A stretch of 64,000 bases of DNA from Lautropia dentalis (lineage in GTDB: Bacteria; Pseudomonadota; Gammaproteobacteria; Burkholderiales; Burkholderiaceae_E). The first letter of the stretch is position 1. Every line of letters begins with the position of its first letter. Positions 9,116-19,950 of the stretch are shown here, piece by piece. Below the pieces are notes generated by a model. That model did not search any database, was not told where the DNA came from, and worked only from the letters and a program-made list of their open reading frames with translations. The stretch spans positions 310,001-374,000 of the forward strand of contig NZ_RRUE01000002.1 in the NCBI RefSeq assembly GCF_003892345.1, in the 5' to 3' direction. A program made the position numbers and the translations under genes.

Positions 9116-9302
9116 CAGGGACGGCCACCGGTCCGGGCTGTCGCGCCCGTTCACCAGCTCGCTACATCGTTACGGATCTGACGTACCCCACATACGCCTC
9201 TGGGTTAGTCTTGAACTTTTTGCCGTTCCCGGCACGCGTCATGATCCTGTTCGTGACACGCTCCGGACGAACCTGTTTCAGGATTTTCCCAAGGGGAGTT
9301 TC

Positions 9303-9833
9303 ATGAACCGTAACGCCCTGCACGCGCTGGTCGCGGCAGCCCTGCTGGCTGGCGCCGGCACCAGCCTTGCTGCCGACATCCGTGACATCGCCGCATCGAA
9401 GCACGTCAAGGTCAGCATCGAACAGGCCATCGACACCGCGCTCAAGGTCCATCCGGGCAGCATCGCCCTCGATGCCGATCTCGACGGCCACAAGGATGAC
9501 ACCATGGACTACGACGTGCGGGTCGTCACCACCAGCAACCATGTCTTCAAGGTACGCATCGATCCCATCACGGGCGAAGTCATCCGCGACAAGGCCCAGG
9601 GTCCCCGCATCACCTCTGCCCCATCCCTGCAGATCTCCCTGAAACAGGCCATCATCACCGCCCAGCAGCAGCATCCGGGCAGCAAGGCACTGAATGCCGA
9701 CTTCGACGGCGCACGCGGCACACCCCGTTACGTCATCGAAACCCTGCTGCCCACCGGCGAACTGCGCGAACTCACCATCGACGCCCAGAGCGGCCAGGTC
9801 ATGGAGGATCATCCCGACCGGGCCGACTACTGA
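9303..9833 (+). CDS. second exported protein with two PepSY domains
   Basis: 176 residues, the same length and layout as the upstream protein: signal peptide (to about A-A-D, residue 24), then two PepSY repeats (V-S-I-E-Q-A-I-D-T-A and I-S-L-K-Q-A-I-I-T-A). It is clearly a tandem duplicate, now diverged. An AAGGGGAG site precedes the ATG. The response regulator gene starts 120 bases downstream, suggesting a shared regulatory unit in which the PepSY proteins modulate the sensor. That link is inferred from position. Confidence 0.9.
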   Translation: MNRNALHALVAAALLAGAGTSLAADIRDIAASKHVKVSIEQAIDTALKVHPGSIALDADLDGHKDDTMDYDVRVVTTSNHVFKVRIDPITGEVIRDKAQGPRITSAPSLQISLKQAIITAQQQHPGSKALNADFDGARGTPRYVIETLLPTGELRELTIDAQSGQVMEDHPDRADY

Positions 9834-9955
9834 GCCGCTCCGGACACAGGCAAGCCCTGTCCGGCGCACCATGGTGCAACCGCAGGCCATCCCGCCTGCC
9901 GCAGCTGACCCCGCACGTACATCCCCCCGCTCCGACCCCAAATCTCCCCTGCACC

Positions 9956-10621
9956 ATGCGCGTCCTCCTCGTCGAAGATGACCCCATGATCGGCAACGCC
10001 GTCCACGGCGCCCTGAACGATGCCTCCTGGGCAGCCGACTGGGTGAAGGATGGCAACAGCGCCCTCACGGCCCTGCGCACCCAGCACTACGACCTCGTCC
10101 TGCTGGACCTCGGCCTGCCCGGCCGCGACGGCCTGGAGGTACTGCGCAGCATCCGCAGCCAGCCCACCACCCTGCCGGTGCTCATCGTCACCGCCCGCGA
10201 CGCCCTGGACGACCGCATCGCCGGGCTGGACGCCGGTGCCGATGACTACATCCTCAAGCCCTTCGAGATCAGTGAACTGCTGGCCCGCATGCGCGCCGTA
10301 CTGCGTCGCCAGGGCGGCCAGGCCACGCCCATCCTCAGCAGCGCCCTGCTCACCCTGGACCCGGCCACCCACGAGGCCAGCCGCCAGGGGCAACCCGCCG
10401 TGCGCCTGTCCAACCGCGAGTTCGCCCTGCTGCACGCCCTCATGCAGCGCCCCGGCGCCATCCTCTCGCGCGCCGACCTCGAAGACCGCATCTACGGCTG
10501 GGGCCAGGAAGTGGAAAGCAACGCCATCGAATTCCTCATCCATGGCCTGCGCAAGAAGCTCGGCAGCGACGCCATCCGCAACATCCGCGGTGCCGGCTGG
10601 ATGGTCACGAAGCAGGACTGA
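9956..10621 (+). CDS. OmpR/PhoB-family response regulator
   Basis: 221 residues. Receiver domain 1-115 with the acidic pocket E7-D8-D9, phosphoacceptor D51 (LVLLD-LGLPGRDG) and K in I-L-K-P-F-E. The C-terminal winged helix runs from about 128 to the end (LSNREFALLHALMQRPG, YGWGQEVESNAIEFLIHGLRKK). The sequence resembles the QseB/PmrA group. The partner kinase follows in the same direction. Confidence 0.95.
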   Translation: MRVLLVEDDPMIGNAVHGALNDASWAADWVKDGNSALTALRTQHYDLVLLDLGLPGRDGLEVLRSIRSQPTTLPVLIVTARDALDDRIAGLDAGADDYILKPFEISELLARMRAVLRRQGGQATPILSSALLTLDPATHEASRQGQPAVRLSNREFALLHALMQRPGAILSRADLEDRIYGWGQEVESNAIEFLIHGLRKKLGSDAIRNIRGAGWMVTKQD

Positions 10622-10779
10622 GAGCCCATCACACGCGCTGAAGCGTACCGGCACGCCCGGCACGATCCAGCCCCAGCCTGCGCCAATAACCCGCTTCCGG
10701 CCTGTACCAGATGCCCCACGCCTGATACATCCACCACAGCCGGGTGTATCCCTGTCCCACCCCAACATCCTGCATCACC

Positions 10780-12603
<1,824 letters not shown>

Positions 12604-12986
12604 GACAGGCCCGTGTCATGCATTCAGGTCGTTCCGGCACCCCCTGGGGCGAATCATGGGCTCATCATTCGCTGCCGCGCCTGCCCCGGCCATGTGCCGA
12701 CGAGACTCCCTGCGCAGGTGCCCGGGCACGATGTAACCGGCCCCGGCAACCTGCAGCATGGCCCTGTCGCTTTCCGGCGCACTCCCTGCCGTCGGAAACC
12801 CACACACTGTGGCCATCACGCAACAGAACATACCATCCATCAGTCAGCTCAAACCACCTGTCGGCCCGTGGCGGAAGCCATCCAGCGCGCAACGTTTCGA
12901 TGCCGCCACCACAAAGGCTGTCCTGCCAACGGTCAAAAGCCCCGCAGCCTTTCTATAATGGGGCCAACGTCATGGAGAATGCCCCA
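12604..12986 (+). other. intergenic region before the BON lipoprotein
   Basis: It carries a copy of the dispersed repeat (about 12650-12720, sharing CCATGTGCCGACG with the copy at 39118) and a promoter just before the next gene. I see no gene. Confidence 0.55.
12931..12959 (+). promoter_or_regulatory. promoter of the BON lipoprotein gene
   Basis: A perfect -10 box TATAAT (12954-12959) with a poor -35 (GGTCAA, 12931-12936) at 17-base spacing. It lies 28 bases before the start codon. Confidence 0.6.
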
Positions 12987-13661
12987 ATGAGCCAGCCCAG
13001 CGCCCTTTCGCGCCGACTCGTATCTGCCGCCGTGCTCGCCGCCACCCTCAGCCTCAGTGGCTGCTTCGGCCTGGCCGTCACCGGCGCCGCCATCGGCACT
13101 GCCGCCGTTCTGGACCGCCGCTCCATCGGCGCCCAGACCGAAGACGAAACCATCGAGCTGCGGGGCGCCCGCGTGCTCAACGAAACCGTCAACAAGGATC
13201 CGATGGTTTCCGTGGGCATCACCAGCTTCAACCGCCGCGTGCTGCTCACCGGCCAGGTCGACTCCGAAGAAACGCGCCAGGTCGCCGAAGAAGTCGTCCG
13301 TTCACGTGTCCCCAACATCAAGGACATCTACAACGAAATCGAGATCAAGCCGGTGGAGGACTTCGCCGCCAGCACCCGCGACTCCTCCCTCACCGCCCGC
13401 GTCAAGGCCGGCTTCGTGCGTGAACGCAACCTCACCGCCAGCGCCATCAAGGTCGTCACCGAACGCAACGTGGTGTACCTGATGGGCGTGGTCACCCGCG
13501 AGGAGGGCCAGCGCGCCGCCATCGTCGCCTCGCAGGTATCGGGCGTCTCCAAGGTGGTCACGCTGTTCGAGTATGTTTCCGACGCCGAGCTGTCGCGCAT
13601 CCTCGGCACCGACCGGCCGGACGGGAAGCGGGCCAACATCACCAGCGGCACCGCGCAGTAA
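12987..13661 (+). CDS. BON-domain lipoprotein (OsmY/DolP-like)
   Basis: 224 residues from ATG 12987, preceded by GGAGA; an ATG at 12972 is less well placed. Lipobox L-S-G-C (Cys about 26) puts it in the envelope. Two BON domains follow (about 70-135 and 145-210), with the characteristic V-G-I-T-S-F-N-R-R-V-L-L-T-G-Q-V and a repeat of the pattern at N-V-V-Y-L-M-G-V-V. DolP-type proteins bind anionic phospholipid at the outer membrane and support envelope integrity. Here the gene is monocistronic, with its own promoter and terminator. Confidence 0.92.
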   Translation: MSQPSALSRRLVSAAVLAATLSLSGCFGLAVTGAAIGTAAVLDRRSIGAQTEDETIELRGARVLNETVNKDPMVSVGITSFNRRVLLTGQVDSEETRQVAEEVVRSRVPNIKDIYNEIEIKPVEDFAASTRDSSLTARVKAGFVRERNLTASAIKVVTERNVVYLMGVVTREEGQRAAIVASQVSGVSKVVTLFEYVSDAELSRILGTDRPDGKRANITSGTAQ

Positions 13662-13679
13662 AACCCGGTACCCAGACAC

Positions 13680-13724
13680 GCGAAAGCCCTGCAGGATCAC
13701 ACTCCGCAGGGCTTTCGCTTTTTT
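13680..13724 (+). terminator. rho-independent terminator of the BON gene
   Basis: A 13-bp perfect stem, GCGAAAGCCCTGC (13680-13692) with GCAGGGCTTTCGC (13706-13718), followed by TTTTTT. Confidence 0.95.
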
Positions 13725-13729
13725 CCGGA

Positions 13730-14713
13730 TCAGCGGCCATTCTGACCGTTGTTCGATGTATCGCCGGCCGGCTGCACGGGCTGTGCCGTGCCACCGCCGG
13801 ATGTACCGGAATCTGCCGTCGCGGCAGGATTGCGCACCTTGATCACGCAGGTGCTGTTCATCTCGTCACCTGTGGCCGGATCCTTGTCGGTGTTCTGCTG
13901 GAAAATTTCGATGTTGTCCTTGTCACTTTGCATCCGGAACACCACGCGCTGGCCAACCACTTCATTCTTCACGGTATAGGACTTGCGGCTGTTGAACACC
14001 AGCGCCATGTTGCCGCCCACGTCAGCCCGTACGAACTCCAGTGGCTGATTGTTGGTAAAGGCCGTCACCACCTTGTTGCCGGACACATGGCGAATTTCGC
14101 CGTCCAGCTTGATGGACGTATAGCAAACTTCACCTTCGGCCGTTTTGCCGTAATACAGGCCCGCCACGCAGCGGTAGACAGCACTCTTGTCCTGACCATT
14201 CTCGATAGGGCACGTACTCCGGTAGTAGTCATAAACCGTATCCCCGTACAGGGACACGTACTTTTCCTTGATCTCGGGTGCGGCCTTCAACAACGTCGCA
14301 TCATCCAGGCCCACCACGACCATCTTCAGCTCTTCCTTCTTGTTCGGATCAGTCACGGTGGGGAAGCTGGCGCGGTAATTGTTCACCGCCAGCTCCAGCG
14401 CTTCCTTGCGGATCTTTGCCAGCTCTTCCTCCGACAACTTGCTGGATTCCTGCGCAGAGGGGCTCACGGCAATCGGCTGGTTGACGCCAGCCTGATTACC
14501 GGACTGCTGCCCCCTGCTCTCGTCAGACGCACTCTGGCCGTCGCCATTCTGTGCCACCTGGTTCTTGCTGTTGCTGTACCCCGGCGGCAGGGAGGCATAT
14601 TCATAGCCTTCCCGTGAACCGCTGCCGCAGGCTGCCAGCAGGGAGACGAGCAGCGCCGACACGGCCAGCGCCCCCGCTTTTTTCGTAAAATGATGTGATT
14701 GCTTGATGATCAT
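13730..14713 (-). CDS. lipoprotein of unknown function, paralogue of the 14870-15420 product
   Basis: 327 residues from ATG 14713. Signal peptide with lipobox L-L-A-A-C (Cys about 28). Then a Gln/Ser/Asn-rich linker (about 45-85), a helical stretch (SKLSEEELAKIRKEALELA), and a C-terminal domain of about 150 residues with paired cysteines (S-T-C-P, Y-R-C-V-A-G-L-Y, E-V-C, S-T-C-V-I-K). The C-terminal domain aligns with the neighbouring broken lipoprotein. No named family recognised. It ends in a Gly/Ser/Thr/Asn tail. It converges on the BON gene terminator. Confidence 0.8.
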   Translation of the reverse strand: MIIKQSHHFTKKAGALAVSALLVSLLAACGSGSREGYEYASLPPGYSNSKNQVAQNGDGQSASDESRGQQSGNQAGVNQPIAVSPSAQESSKLSEEELAKIRKEALELAVNNYRASFPTVTDPNKKEELKMVVVGLDDATLLKAAPEIKEKYVSLYGDTVYDYYRSTCPIENGQDKSAVYRCVAGLYYGKTAEGEVCYTSIKLDGEIRHVSGNKVVTAFTNNQPLEFVRADVGGNMALVFNSRKSYTVKNEVVGQRVVFRMQSDKDNIEIFQQNTDKDPATGDEMNSTCVIKVRNPAATADSGTSGGGTAQPVQPAGDTSNNGQNGR

Positions 14714-14869
14714 GAGAACACTCGCGTGTGACATGCGGCCCTGTGCGACGCTGCGCAAGGAGCAACATGGATTGTTGGATGGGTGAAGAAAAATGGGGGA
14801 GCGGATCATCCGGCGAGTTTTCTGTAGCCTGTATCGGAGATGACAGAAAACGCGCAGACAGGAACAAAC

Positions 14870-15420
14870 TCAGAAGGTGATACGGCAGGTCGCGTCCAGG
14901 TCCGAGCCGTAAACGGGGTCCGTGTTCTTCTGAATGATGTCGAGATAGCGGCCATACCGTGTATCGACATCCATGCTGATCTTGAGCCTCCGACTCATGA
15001 AAAAAATGGGCTCTTTGTTCTTGCCTTCCAGATGGAAGACCCATGGACCACTCTTGGTCTTGTCCATGTGATAGGCAAAATCAGCGACCAGATCGAAGGT
15101 CCTGATCGTCTTGGCGCCGTTGATGAACGACACCTGACCCGTTTCGGTCAAAATGGTGGTGCACTCAGCACCAGTCCGCACATCCGTGCCCTTGTAGGTT
15201 CCTGCCGCGCATGACAGGAAACTGATTTGCGTGCTGTTATGTACTTCAGGGCAGCTTTCGTACAGTTTTCGTACGGATTCGGAATTGATTTTTTTCGCTA
15301 CTGAATGGGATCCGGAGCCGTCATCAGCCCCCCCCCGCAGGCGGAGATCGAGGCCGTAACGACCGCTACAAGGCCTGCAAAGGCCATTTTCGAAGCAGGA
15401 TGTCTGGACATGATTGCCAT
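14870..15420 (-). pseudogene. lipoprotein gene out of frame at a G9 tract (probably phase-variable, OFF)
   Basis: The 5' part (from ATG 15420 or 15411) encodes a signal peptide and lipobox S-I-S-A-C followed directly by Gly codons made of nine G. In the present frame it stops at 15298. With ten or seven G the frame continues without a stop to 14870, reading C-G-G-G-A-D-D-G-S then V-R-K-L-Y-E-S-C-P, S-C-A-A-G-T-Y-K-G, E-C and A-T-C-R-I-T-F. These Cys blocks match the C-terminal domain of the lipoprotein at 13730-14713. The restored product would be about 180 residues. A simple decayed gene or a base-count error in the run are alternatives. Confidence 0.75.
15328..15336 (-). repeat. G9 homopolymer (C9 on the plus strand) after a lipobox
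   Basis: The run lies immediately after the lipobox cysteine codon of the lipoprotein gene. A change of +1 joins the signal peptide to the mature domain. Confidence 0.9.
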
Positions 15421-15782
15421 GGTGTATCCGAAAGGTGGAAACGGATGTCCAGCCATCCTATGCAAGGCCGTTTTGCATGACCAACGCCTCCTCCCGTACG
15501 GCATGTGACAGCCGCCAACCGGCTACTTTCACTCCCGGCAATTTCAAACGTCCGTATCATGCGGCCACACCGGGAGTCTGCCCCCTCTGCCGCCCGTATC
15601 GCTCCCTCTGGCAGTACCGTTACAGGGCATAAGGATCGTCACAGGCAGAAGCGTGTTAATGTCCAAATGCCCCCTGCTGTTCAACAGACAGCATGGCCAG
15701 CGCGCATCATGGACCTGTTTGCCCTCACCCATCCAGCATCCGCATCCCTTCTTCCGCCACACTGATCCACCGCCCCCCACCC
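15421..15782. other. intergenic region between divergent genes
   Basis: It separates the minus-strand lipoprotein from the plus-strand NAD(P)-binding protein. Promoters for both probably lie here, but I see no clear consensus and no gene. Confidence 0.4.
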
Positions 15783-16445
15783 ATGAAAATCCTCCTCTTC
15801 GGCGCCACCGGCATGGTCGGCCAGGGCGTCCTCACCGAATGCCTGAAGGCAAAGGATGTGACCCATATCGTTGCCGTCGGCCGTACAGCCCCGCCCCAGC
15901 AGGATCCGCGTCTGCACACCCTGCAGGTACCCGACATGGCGCTGGCCGACCTGTCGTCGCTGTCGGACTTCGACGCCTGCTTCTACTGCCTGGGCGCCAG
16001 CTCCAGCGGCAAGACCGAGGCCGAGTACACCGCCCTCATGCACGACCTGCCCCTGTCGGTGGCCCGCAAGCTGAAGGACGCCAACCCGCACCTCACCTTC
16101 GTGTTCATCACCGGCGCCGGGTCCGACCTCAACAGCGACACCATGTGGAAGCGTGTGCTGGGCATGGCCGAACACGACATCCAGGCGCTCGGGTTGCATC
16201 GTTTCTTCGCCTTCCGCCCGGGCATCATCCAGCCGCTCGGTGGCATCCGCTCCAAACAGGGCAACTATCAGCTGTTCTACACGCTGATGAAGCCCTTCTT
16301 CCCCCTGGTGCGCACCCTGTTCCCCAATCACATCCTGACCACGGCGCTGGTCGGCCAGGCCATGCTCAACGCAACCCGGCAGGGCTTTCCGCGGCCGGTG
16401 CTGGAAATCCGTGACATCCGGACGCTGGCCGATCACAGGCCCTGA
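15783..16445 (+). CDS. NAD(P)-binding Rossmann-fold protein (atypical SDR)
   Basis: 220 residues from ATG 15783. N-terminal I-L-L-F-G-A-T-G-M-V-G-Q-G is the dinucleotide loop of NmrA/HTATIP2-like atypical SDRs. Later comes F-Y-C-L-G-A-S-S-S-G-K and F-V-F-I-T-G-A-G-S. It lacks the classical Y-x-x-x-K, as is common in this subgroup, so it may be a redox sensor or chaperone-like protein rather than a dehydrogenase. The longer open frame upstream has no support. No partner genes are evident. Confidence 0.85.
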   Translation: MKILLFGATGMVGQGVLTECLKAKDVTHIVAVGRTAPPQQDPRLHTLQVPDMALADLSSLSDFDACFYCLGASSSGKTEAEYTALMHDLPLSVARKLKDANPHLTFVFITGAGSDLNSDTMWKRVLGMAEHDIQALGLHRFFAFRPGIIQPLGGIRSKQGNYQLFYTLMKPFFPLVRTLFPNHILTTALVGQAMLNATRQGFPRPVLEIRDIRTLADHRP

Positions 16446-16517
16446 ACGATCCGCCCCTCTCTCACGCGAACATCTCCTTTTGCACACCCGATCAGCGCAG
16501 GTCAGGGCCGCCGTCAC

Positions 16518-16544
16518 CCCGGCGTGCCCGGCGTGCCCGGCGTG
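16518..16544 (+). repeat. CCCGGCGTG repeated three times
   Basis: A nine-base unit in three tandem copies about 150 bases upstream of the first tannase gene. Confidence 0.7.
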
Positions 16545-16691
16545 CCGAAAGGCAGACAGTCTGTTTTCATCCTTTCGTACCCGGCTGCGCATCCATTTCC
16601 GGCAGGGGCCTCCATAATCCCGGCAGTGCGGCGCGGTCCGGCAATCCGCGCTACAGTTGAGGCTCTCTCCCGTTTTCCAGAGCCACCGACC

Positions 16692-18689
16692 ATGAAGCTC
16701 CGCCCCTGCCACCCAGCCCCGCTGCTGCGTCCCCTGCACGTGGCCCTGCTGATGGCCACCCCGCTAGCCGCCGCGGTTCCTCTCAACGTTCACGCCGCCC
16801 CTCACCCGGCAGCGGCCACGGCTGCCCGCGCCACCAGCAGCCTGCCGGCCGTCCAGAACGCCCAGGACGTCCCCCTTGCCGCTGCCACCACCCCGCAGCT
16901 GCTCGCCGCCGCCACATCCCGCGACACCAGCCCGGCCGCCGCCCTGACCGACAGCCCGTCCCAGCGCTGCGCGGAACTCAAGAGCATGCACATTGGCGGT
17001 ACCCGCATCACCAGCACCAGCTGGTCCACGGGCGGCATCGAAGCCGACAGCATGGCCGCCTTCACCGGCGGGCAGGCCGCATCCCAGCAAGTGGGCGCTC
17101 ACTGTGTCATCGAGGGCGAGATCGGTGCCCGCACCGGAGCCGACGGCAAGCACTACGGCACGCGCTTCCAGCTGCGCCTGCCGGAACAATGGAACAAGGC
17201 CTTCCTCTTCCAGGGCGGCGGTGGCGTCGACGGCTTCGTGGCACCTGCCGTGGGCAACATCCCCTTCCAGCAGACCACGGCCACCCCGGCGCTCAAGCGC
17301 GGCTATGCCGTCGTGTCCATGGACGGCGGCCACCCCACCCCCACGCCCGACTTCGGCGCCGACCAGCAGGCGCGGCTGGACTTTGCCTACCAGTCCACCG
17401 GCAAGGTCACGGCCGTGGCCAGGAAGCTGGTCATGCAGTTCTATCAGGCCAGCCCCCGCCACAGCTACTTCATGGGCTGCTCCAACGGCGGCCGTGAAGC
17501 CATGATCGCTGCCCAGCGCTACCCGCTGGAGTTCGACGGTGTCATCGCCGCCAACCCGGGCTTTCGCCTCTCGCGCGCCGCGGTAGCCGAGGTATGGGAC
17601 ACCCAGCAGCTGATGGCCATCGCCCCACCGAATGCCCACGGCCAGAAGATCCTCGCCAATGCGCTGACCCAGCAGGACCTGGACCTCGTCTCCAAGGCGG
17701 TGACAGAGAAATGTGATGCCAAGGACGGCCTGAAGGATGGCGTCATCAACGCCTGGGAGCGCTGTGACTTCGACCCGGCCGTGCTGCAGTGCGCCGAAGA
17801 CAACGCCACCGGCAGCCTCGCCGACAACCTCAAGACCACACCAGCCACACAGACAGCCGGAAAGGCACACGCCGCCCCGCACGGCGGCACTGCCGCTGGC
17901 CCAAAAAGCCATACCCGCCAGCACAGCACCAGCACGACGGGCTCCAGCGCCGGCACATCGAAAGTGAGCGCAGGCTCACAAACCGCAGCCAATGATGCGC
18001 CTCTGCCCCAGTGCCTCCCCGCCGCCAAGGTGCAAGCCCTGAAAGCCATCTTCGGCGGCGCAAAAAACAGCCACGGCGAACCCATCTACAGCGGCTGGTT
18101 CTACGACAGCGGCATCAACCAGCCCAACTGGCGCCAGTGGAAACTGGGTGACTCGCAAACGGCCAAACCCAACGCCAACAACGTCATCCTCGGCGGCGGC
18201 TCGCTTACCCAGTATTTCATGACGCCATTCAACCCGGCCTTCGATCTCACGAAGTTCGACTTCGACCGCGACACCTCCAAAACCTACCAGACCGGCGCCC
18301 TCAACGACGCCATCAGCACCGACCTCTCCACCTTCCGCAAGAACGGTGGCCGGCTGATCATCATCACCGGCGTATCCGACCCGGTCTTTTCCGCCATGGA
18401 CCAGCGCAACTGGTTCAAACAGATGCAGGCCGACACCCCGAAGGCCCAGGACTTCTCCCGCCTCTTCATGGTGCCGGGCATGAACCACTGCGGCGGCGGC
18501 AACGCCTTCAATGACTTCGACCCGCTCACCGCACTGGAAAACTGGCACAACAACGACCGCGCCCCCGACTACCTCGTCGCCCAGGGCAAGGCCTTCCCCA
18601 ACAAGCAGATGCCGCTCTGCGCCTGGCCGAAAGTGGCCACTTACACGGGGGGCATTCCCGGGAAGCTGAACAGCTTTACCTGCCGGTAA
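16692..18689 (+). CDS. tannase/feruloyl esterase family protein (first copy)
   Basis: About 665 residues from ATG 16692, exported by an N-terminal signal peptide. It hydrolyses ester bonds of phenolic acids such as gallate or ferulate. The family CS-D-HC arrangement is visible: C263-S264 in G-C-S-N-G-G, D563 in S-D-P-V-F-S, and H599-C600 in N-H-C-G-G-G. The Cys pair is known in the family to link catalytic Ser and His. It is longer than its relative at 21456-23087 because of a Thr/Ser/Ala/His-rich insertion at about 365-440 and a low-complexity stretch after the signal peptide. A strong terminator follows. Confidence 0.92.
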   Translation: MKLRPCHPAPLLRPLHVALLMATPLAAAVPLNVHAAPHPAAATAARATSSLPAVQNAQDVPLAAATTPQLLAAATSRDTSPAAALTDSPSQRCAELKSMHIGGTRITSTSWSTGGIEADSMAAFTGGQAASQQVGAHCVIEGEIGARTGADGKHYGTRFQLRLPEQWNKAFLFQGGGGVDGFVAPAVGNIPFQQTTATPALKRGYAVVSMDGGHPTPTPDFGADQQARLDFAYQSTGKVTAVARKLVMQFYQASPRHSYFMGCSNGGREAMIAAQRYPLEFDGVIAANPGFRLSRAAVAEVWDTQQLMAIAPPNAHGQKILANALTQQDLDLVSKAVTEKCDAKDGLKDGVINAWERCDFDPAVLQCAEDNATGSLADNLKTTPATQTAGKAHAAPHGGTAAGPKSHTRQHSTSTTGSSAGTSKVSAGSQTAANDAPLPQCLPAAKVQALKAIFGGAKNSHGEPIYSGWFYDSGINQPNWRQWKLGDSQTAKPNANNVILGGGSLTQYFMTPFNPAFDLTKFDFDRDTSKTYQTGALNDAISTDLSTFRKNGGRLIIITGVSDPVFSAMDQRNWFKQMQADTPKAQDFSRLFMVPGMNHCGGGNAFNDFDPLTALENWHNNDRAPDYLVAQGKAFPNKQMPLCAWPKVATYTGGIPGKLNSFTCR

Positions 18690-18717
18690 GCTGCGCAGAT
18701 TCCGGCAGACATCGAAC

Positions 18718-18765
18718 AACGCCCATCGCGGAACCACACACTGCGATGGGCGTTGCATCTTTTCT
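18718..18765 (+). terminator. rho-independent terminator of the first tannase gene
   Basis: A 12-bp perfect stem, AACGCCCATCGC (18718-18729) with GCGATGGGCGTT (18743-18754), then a T-rich tail. Confidence 0.9.
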
Positions 18766-18784
18766 CTTGCGTATCCCTTTCACG

Positions 18785-18861
18785 CCGCAAAAACGGTCAA
18801 TGATGGCGGCCAGGTATTCCCGGGCTGCCGGACGCCATGAAATGTGCGGCGGCTCAGGCAC
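18785..18861 (-). pseudogene. N-terminal remnant of a ParE/RelE-type toxin
   Basis: A GTG at 18861 overlaps the stop of the antitoxin remnant by 8 bases and starts P-E-P-P-H-I-S-W-R-P-A-A-R-E-Y-L-A-A-I-I-D, like the first helix region of ParE-type toxins. Homology ends after about 25 residues. The reading frame then runs through the tannase terminator, so the toxin is lost. Confidence 0.55.
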
Positions 18862-19006
18862 TTTGCATGCTCTTGCGTGCCTTGATTCGGGCGATGCGTT
18901 CGCGCATCCCGGCCATCACCTCCTCGTGCGGGATCGATGAGCGCGGATCATCGGTGCTCGCCTGGAGCCTGGCGCGCAGCCAGGCAGTGTACGCCGCTTC
19001 TTCCCC
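18854..19006 (-). pseudogene. antitoxin (stability-determinant type) remnant without a start
   Basis: The frame reads G-G-E-E-A-A-Y-T-A-W-L-R-A-R-L-Q-A-S then D-D-P-R-S-S-I-P-H-E-E-V-M-A and ends at 18854. This W-L-R-A-[KR]-[VL]-Q-A-S-x-D-D-P-R-P/S-x-I-P-H-E-E-V pattern is typical of StbD/ParD-like antitoxins. No in-frame start codon exists; the 5' end has been replaced by the LysR gene region. The same family appears intact at 27009. Confidence 0.7.
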
Positions 19007-19032
19007 GCCGGCAGGCCCTCCCCCGCACAGCC

Positions 19033-19950
19033 ATGAACAACCGCTTCGAAGCCCTGAAAGTCTTCTGCTCCCTGGCCGAGACCCTGCAGTTCAAGGAAAC
19101 CGCCAGCCGCCTGGCCGTATCGCCGCCGGTGGTCAGCCGGGTGATCGCCGAACTGGAAGCCTGGCTGGGTGAGCCGCTCTTTCAGCGCAACACCCGCCAG
19201 GTCAATCTCACGGAATTCGGCCAGCAGTTCCTGCCACAGGCCATCCAGCTGCTGGAAGACAGCGAGCGCCTGTTCACGCCTGGCAAAAAACAGCAGGCCG
19301 AGGCCGTCGCCGGCCTGGTGCGCGTGACCGTCCCCGATCTGCCGGATGAAGACACCTTCCTGCTCACCCTGCTGGAACGGCTGCAGCCCTATCCCGAGCT
19401 GGTGATCGACTGGCGCAAGGACACGGCCCGCCTGAACGTGGTGGACCAGCAGATAGACCTGGGCGTGCGCATCGGCATGCCGGCCGACAACCGCTTCATC
19501 GTGCGCAAGGTGGGTGAGGTGCGGGAACACATCGTGGCCACCCCGGAACTGGTGAAACGGCATGGCCAGCCAGCCGACTGGCAGGCGCTGCAGCAGCACT
19601 GGCCACTGGCCGCCAGCATCGACGCCAACACCGGCCGGCCGCAGAACTGGTACCTCAACCGCGAGCTGCAGTTCCTGCCCCGCAAACCCGTCTGCGTCTC
19701 CAACGAAATATCCACCCAGCTGCAGATCGCCCGCTCGGGACGGGCTGCCGTGCTGCTGCTCGACTGGCTGTGCCGCCCGTATCTGGAAAATGGCGAGCTG
19801 GTGGAACTGCTGCCCGACCTGCCCCGAACCGCATGGCCTGTCTACGTCTACCGTCCCCAGCGCACCGTCACCCCGCTGCGCGTCAAGGTGGTGTTCGACA
19901 CCCTGGCCGCATTGCTTCAGGAGCGACTGGCCGCCCCCAACCGTTCATGA
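19033..19950 (+). CDS. LysR-family transcriptional regulator
   Basis: 305 residues from ATG 19033. N-terminal winged helix (FEALKVFCSLAETLQFKETA, V-S-P-P-V-V-S-R-V-I-A-E-L-E) and a substrate-binding domain from about 90. It lies between the first tannase (same strand, upstream) and a convergent hydrolase gene. The target is not evident. Confidence 0.93.
   Translation: MNNRFEALKVFCSLAETLQFKETASRLAVSPPVVSRVIAELEAWLGEPLFQRNTRQVNLTEFGQQFLPQAIQLLEDSERLFTPGKKQQAEAVAGLVRVTVPDLPDEDTFLLTLLERLQPYPELVIDWRKDTARLNVVDQQIDLGVRIGMPADNRFIVRKVGEVREHIVATPELVKRHGQPADWQALQQHWPLAASIDANTGRPQNWYLNRELQFLPRKPVCVSNEISTQLQIARSGRAAVLLLDWLCRPYLENGELVELLPDLPRTAWPVYVYRPQRTVTPLRVKVVFDTLAALLQERLAAPNRS

Larger units (their letters stand above)
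8927..9302 (+). other. intergenic region with repeat copy A
   Basis: It holds the hairpin at 8959 and a copy of the dispersed intergenic repeat (about 9050-9115). AAGGGGAG lies before the next start. I see no gene. Confidence 0.6.
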
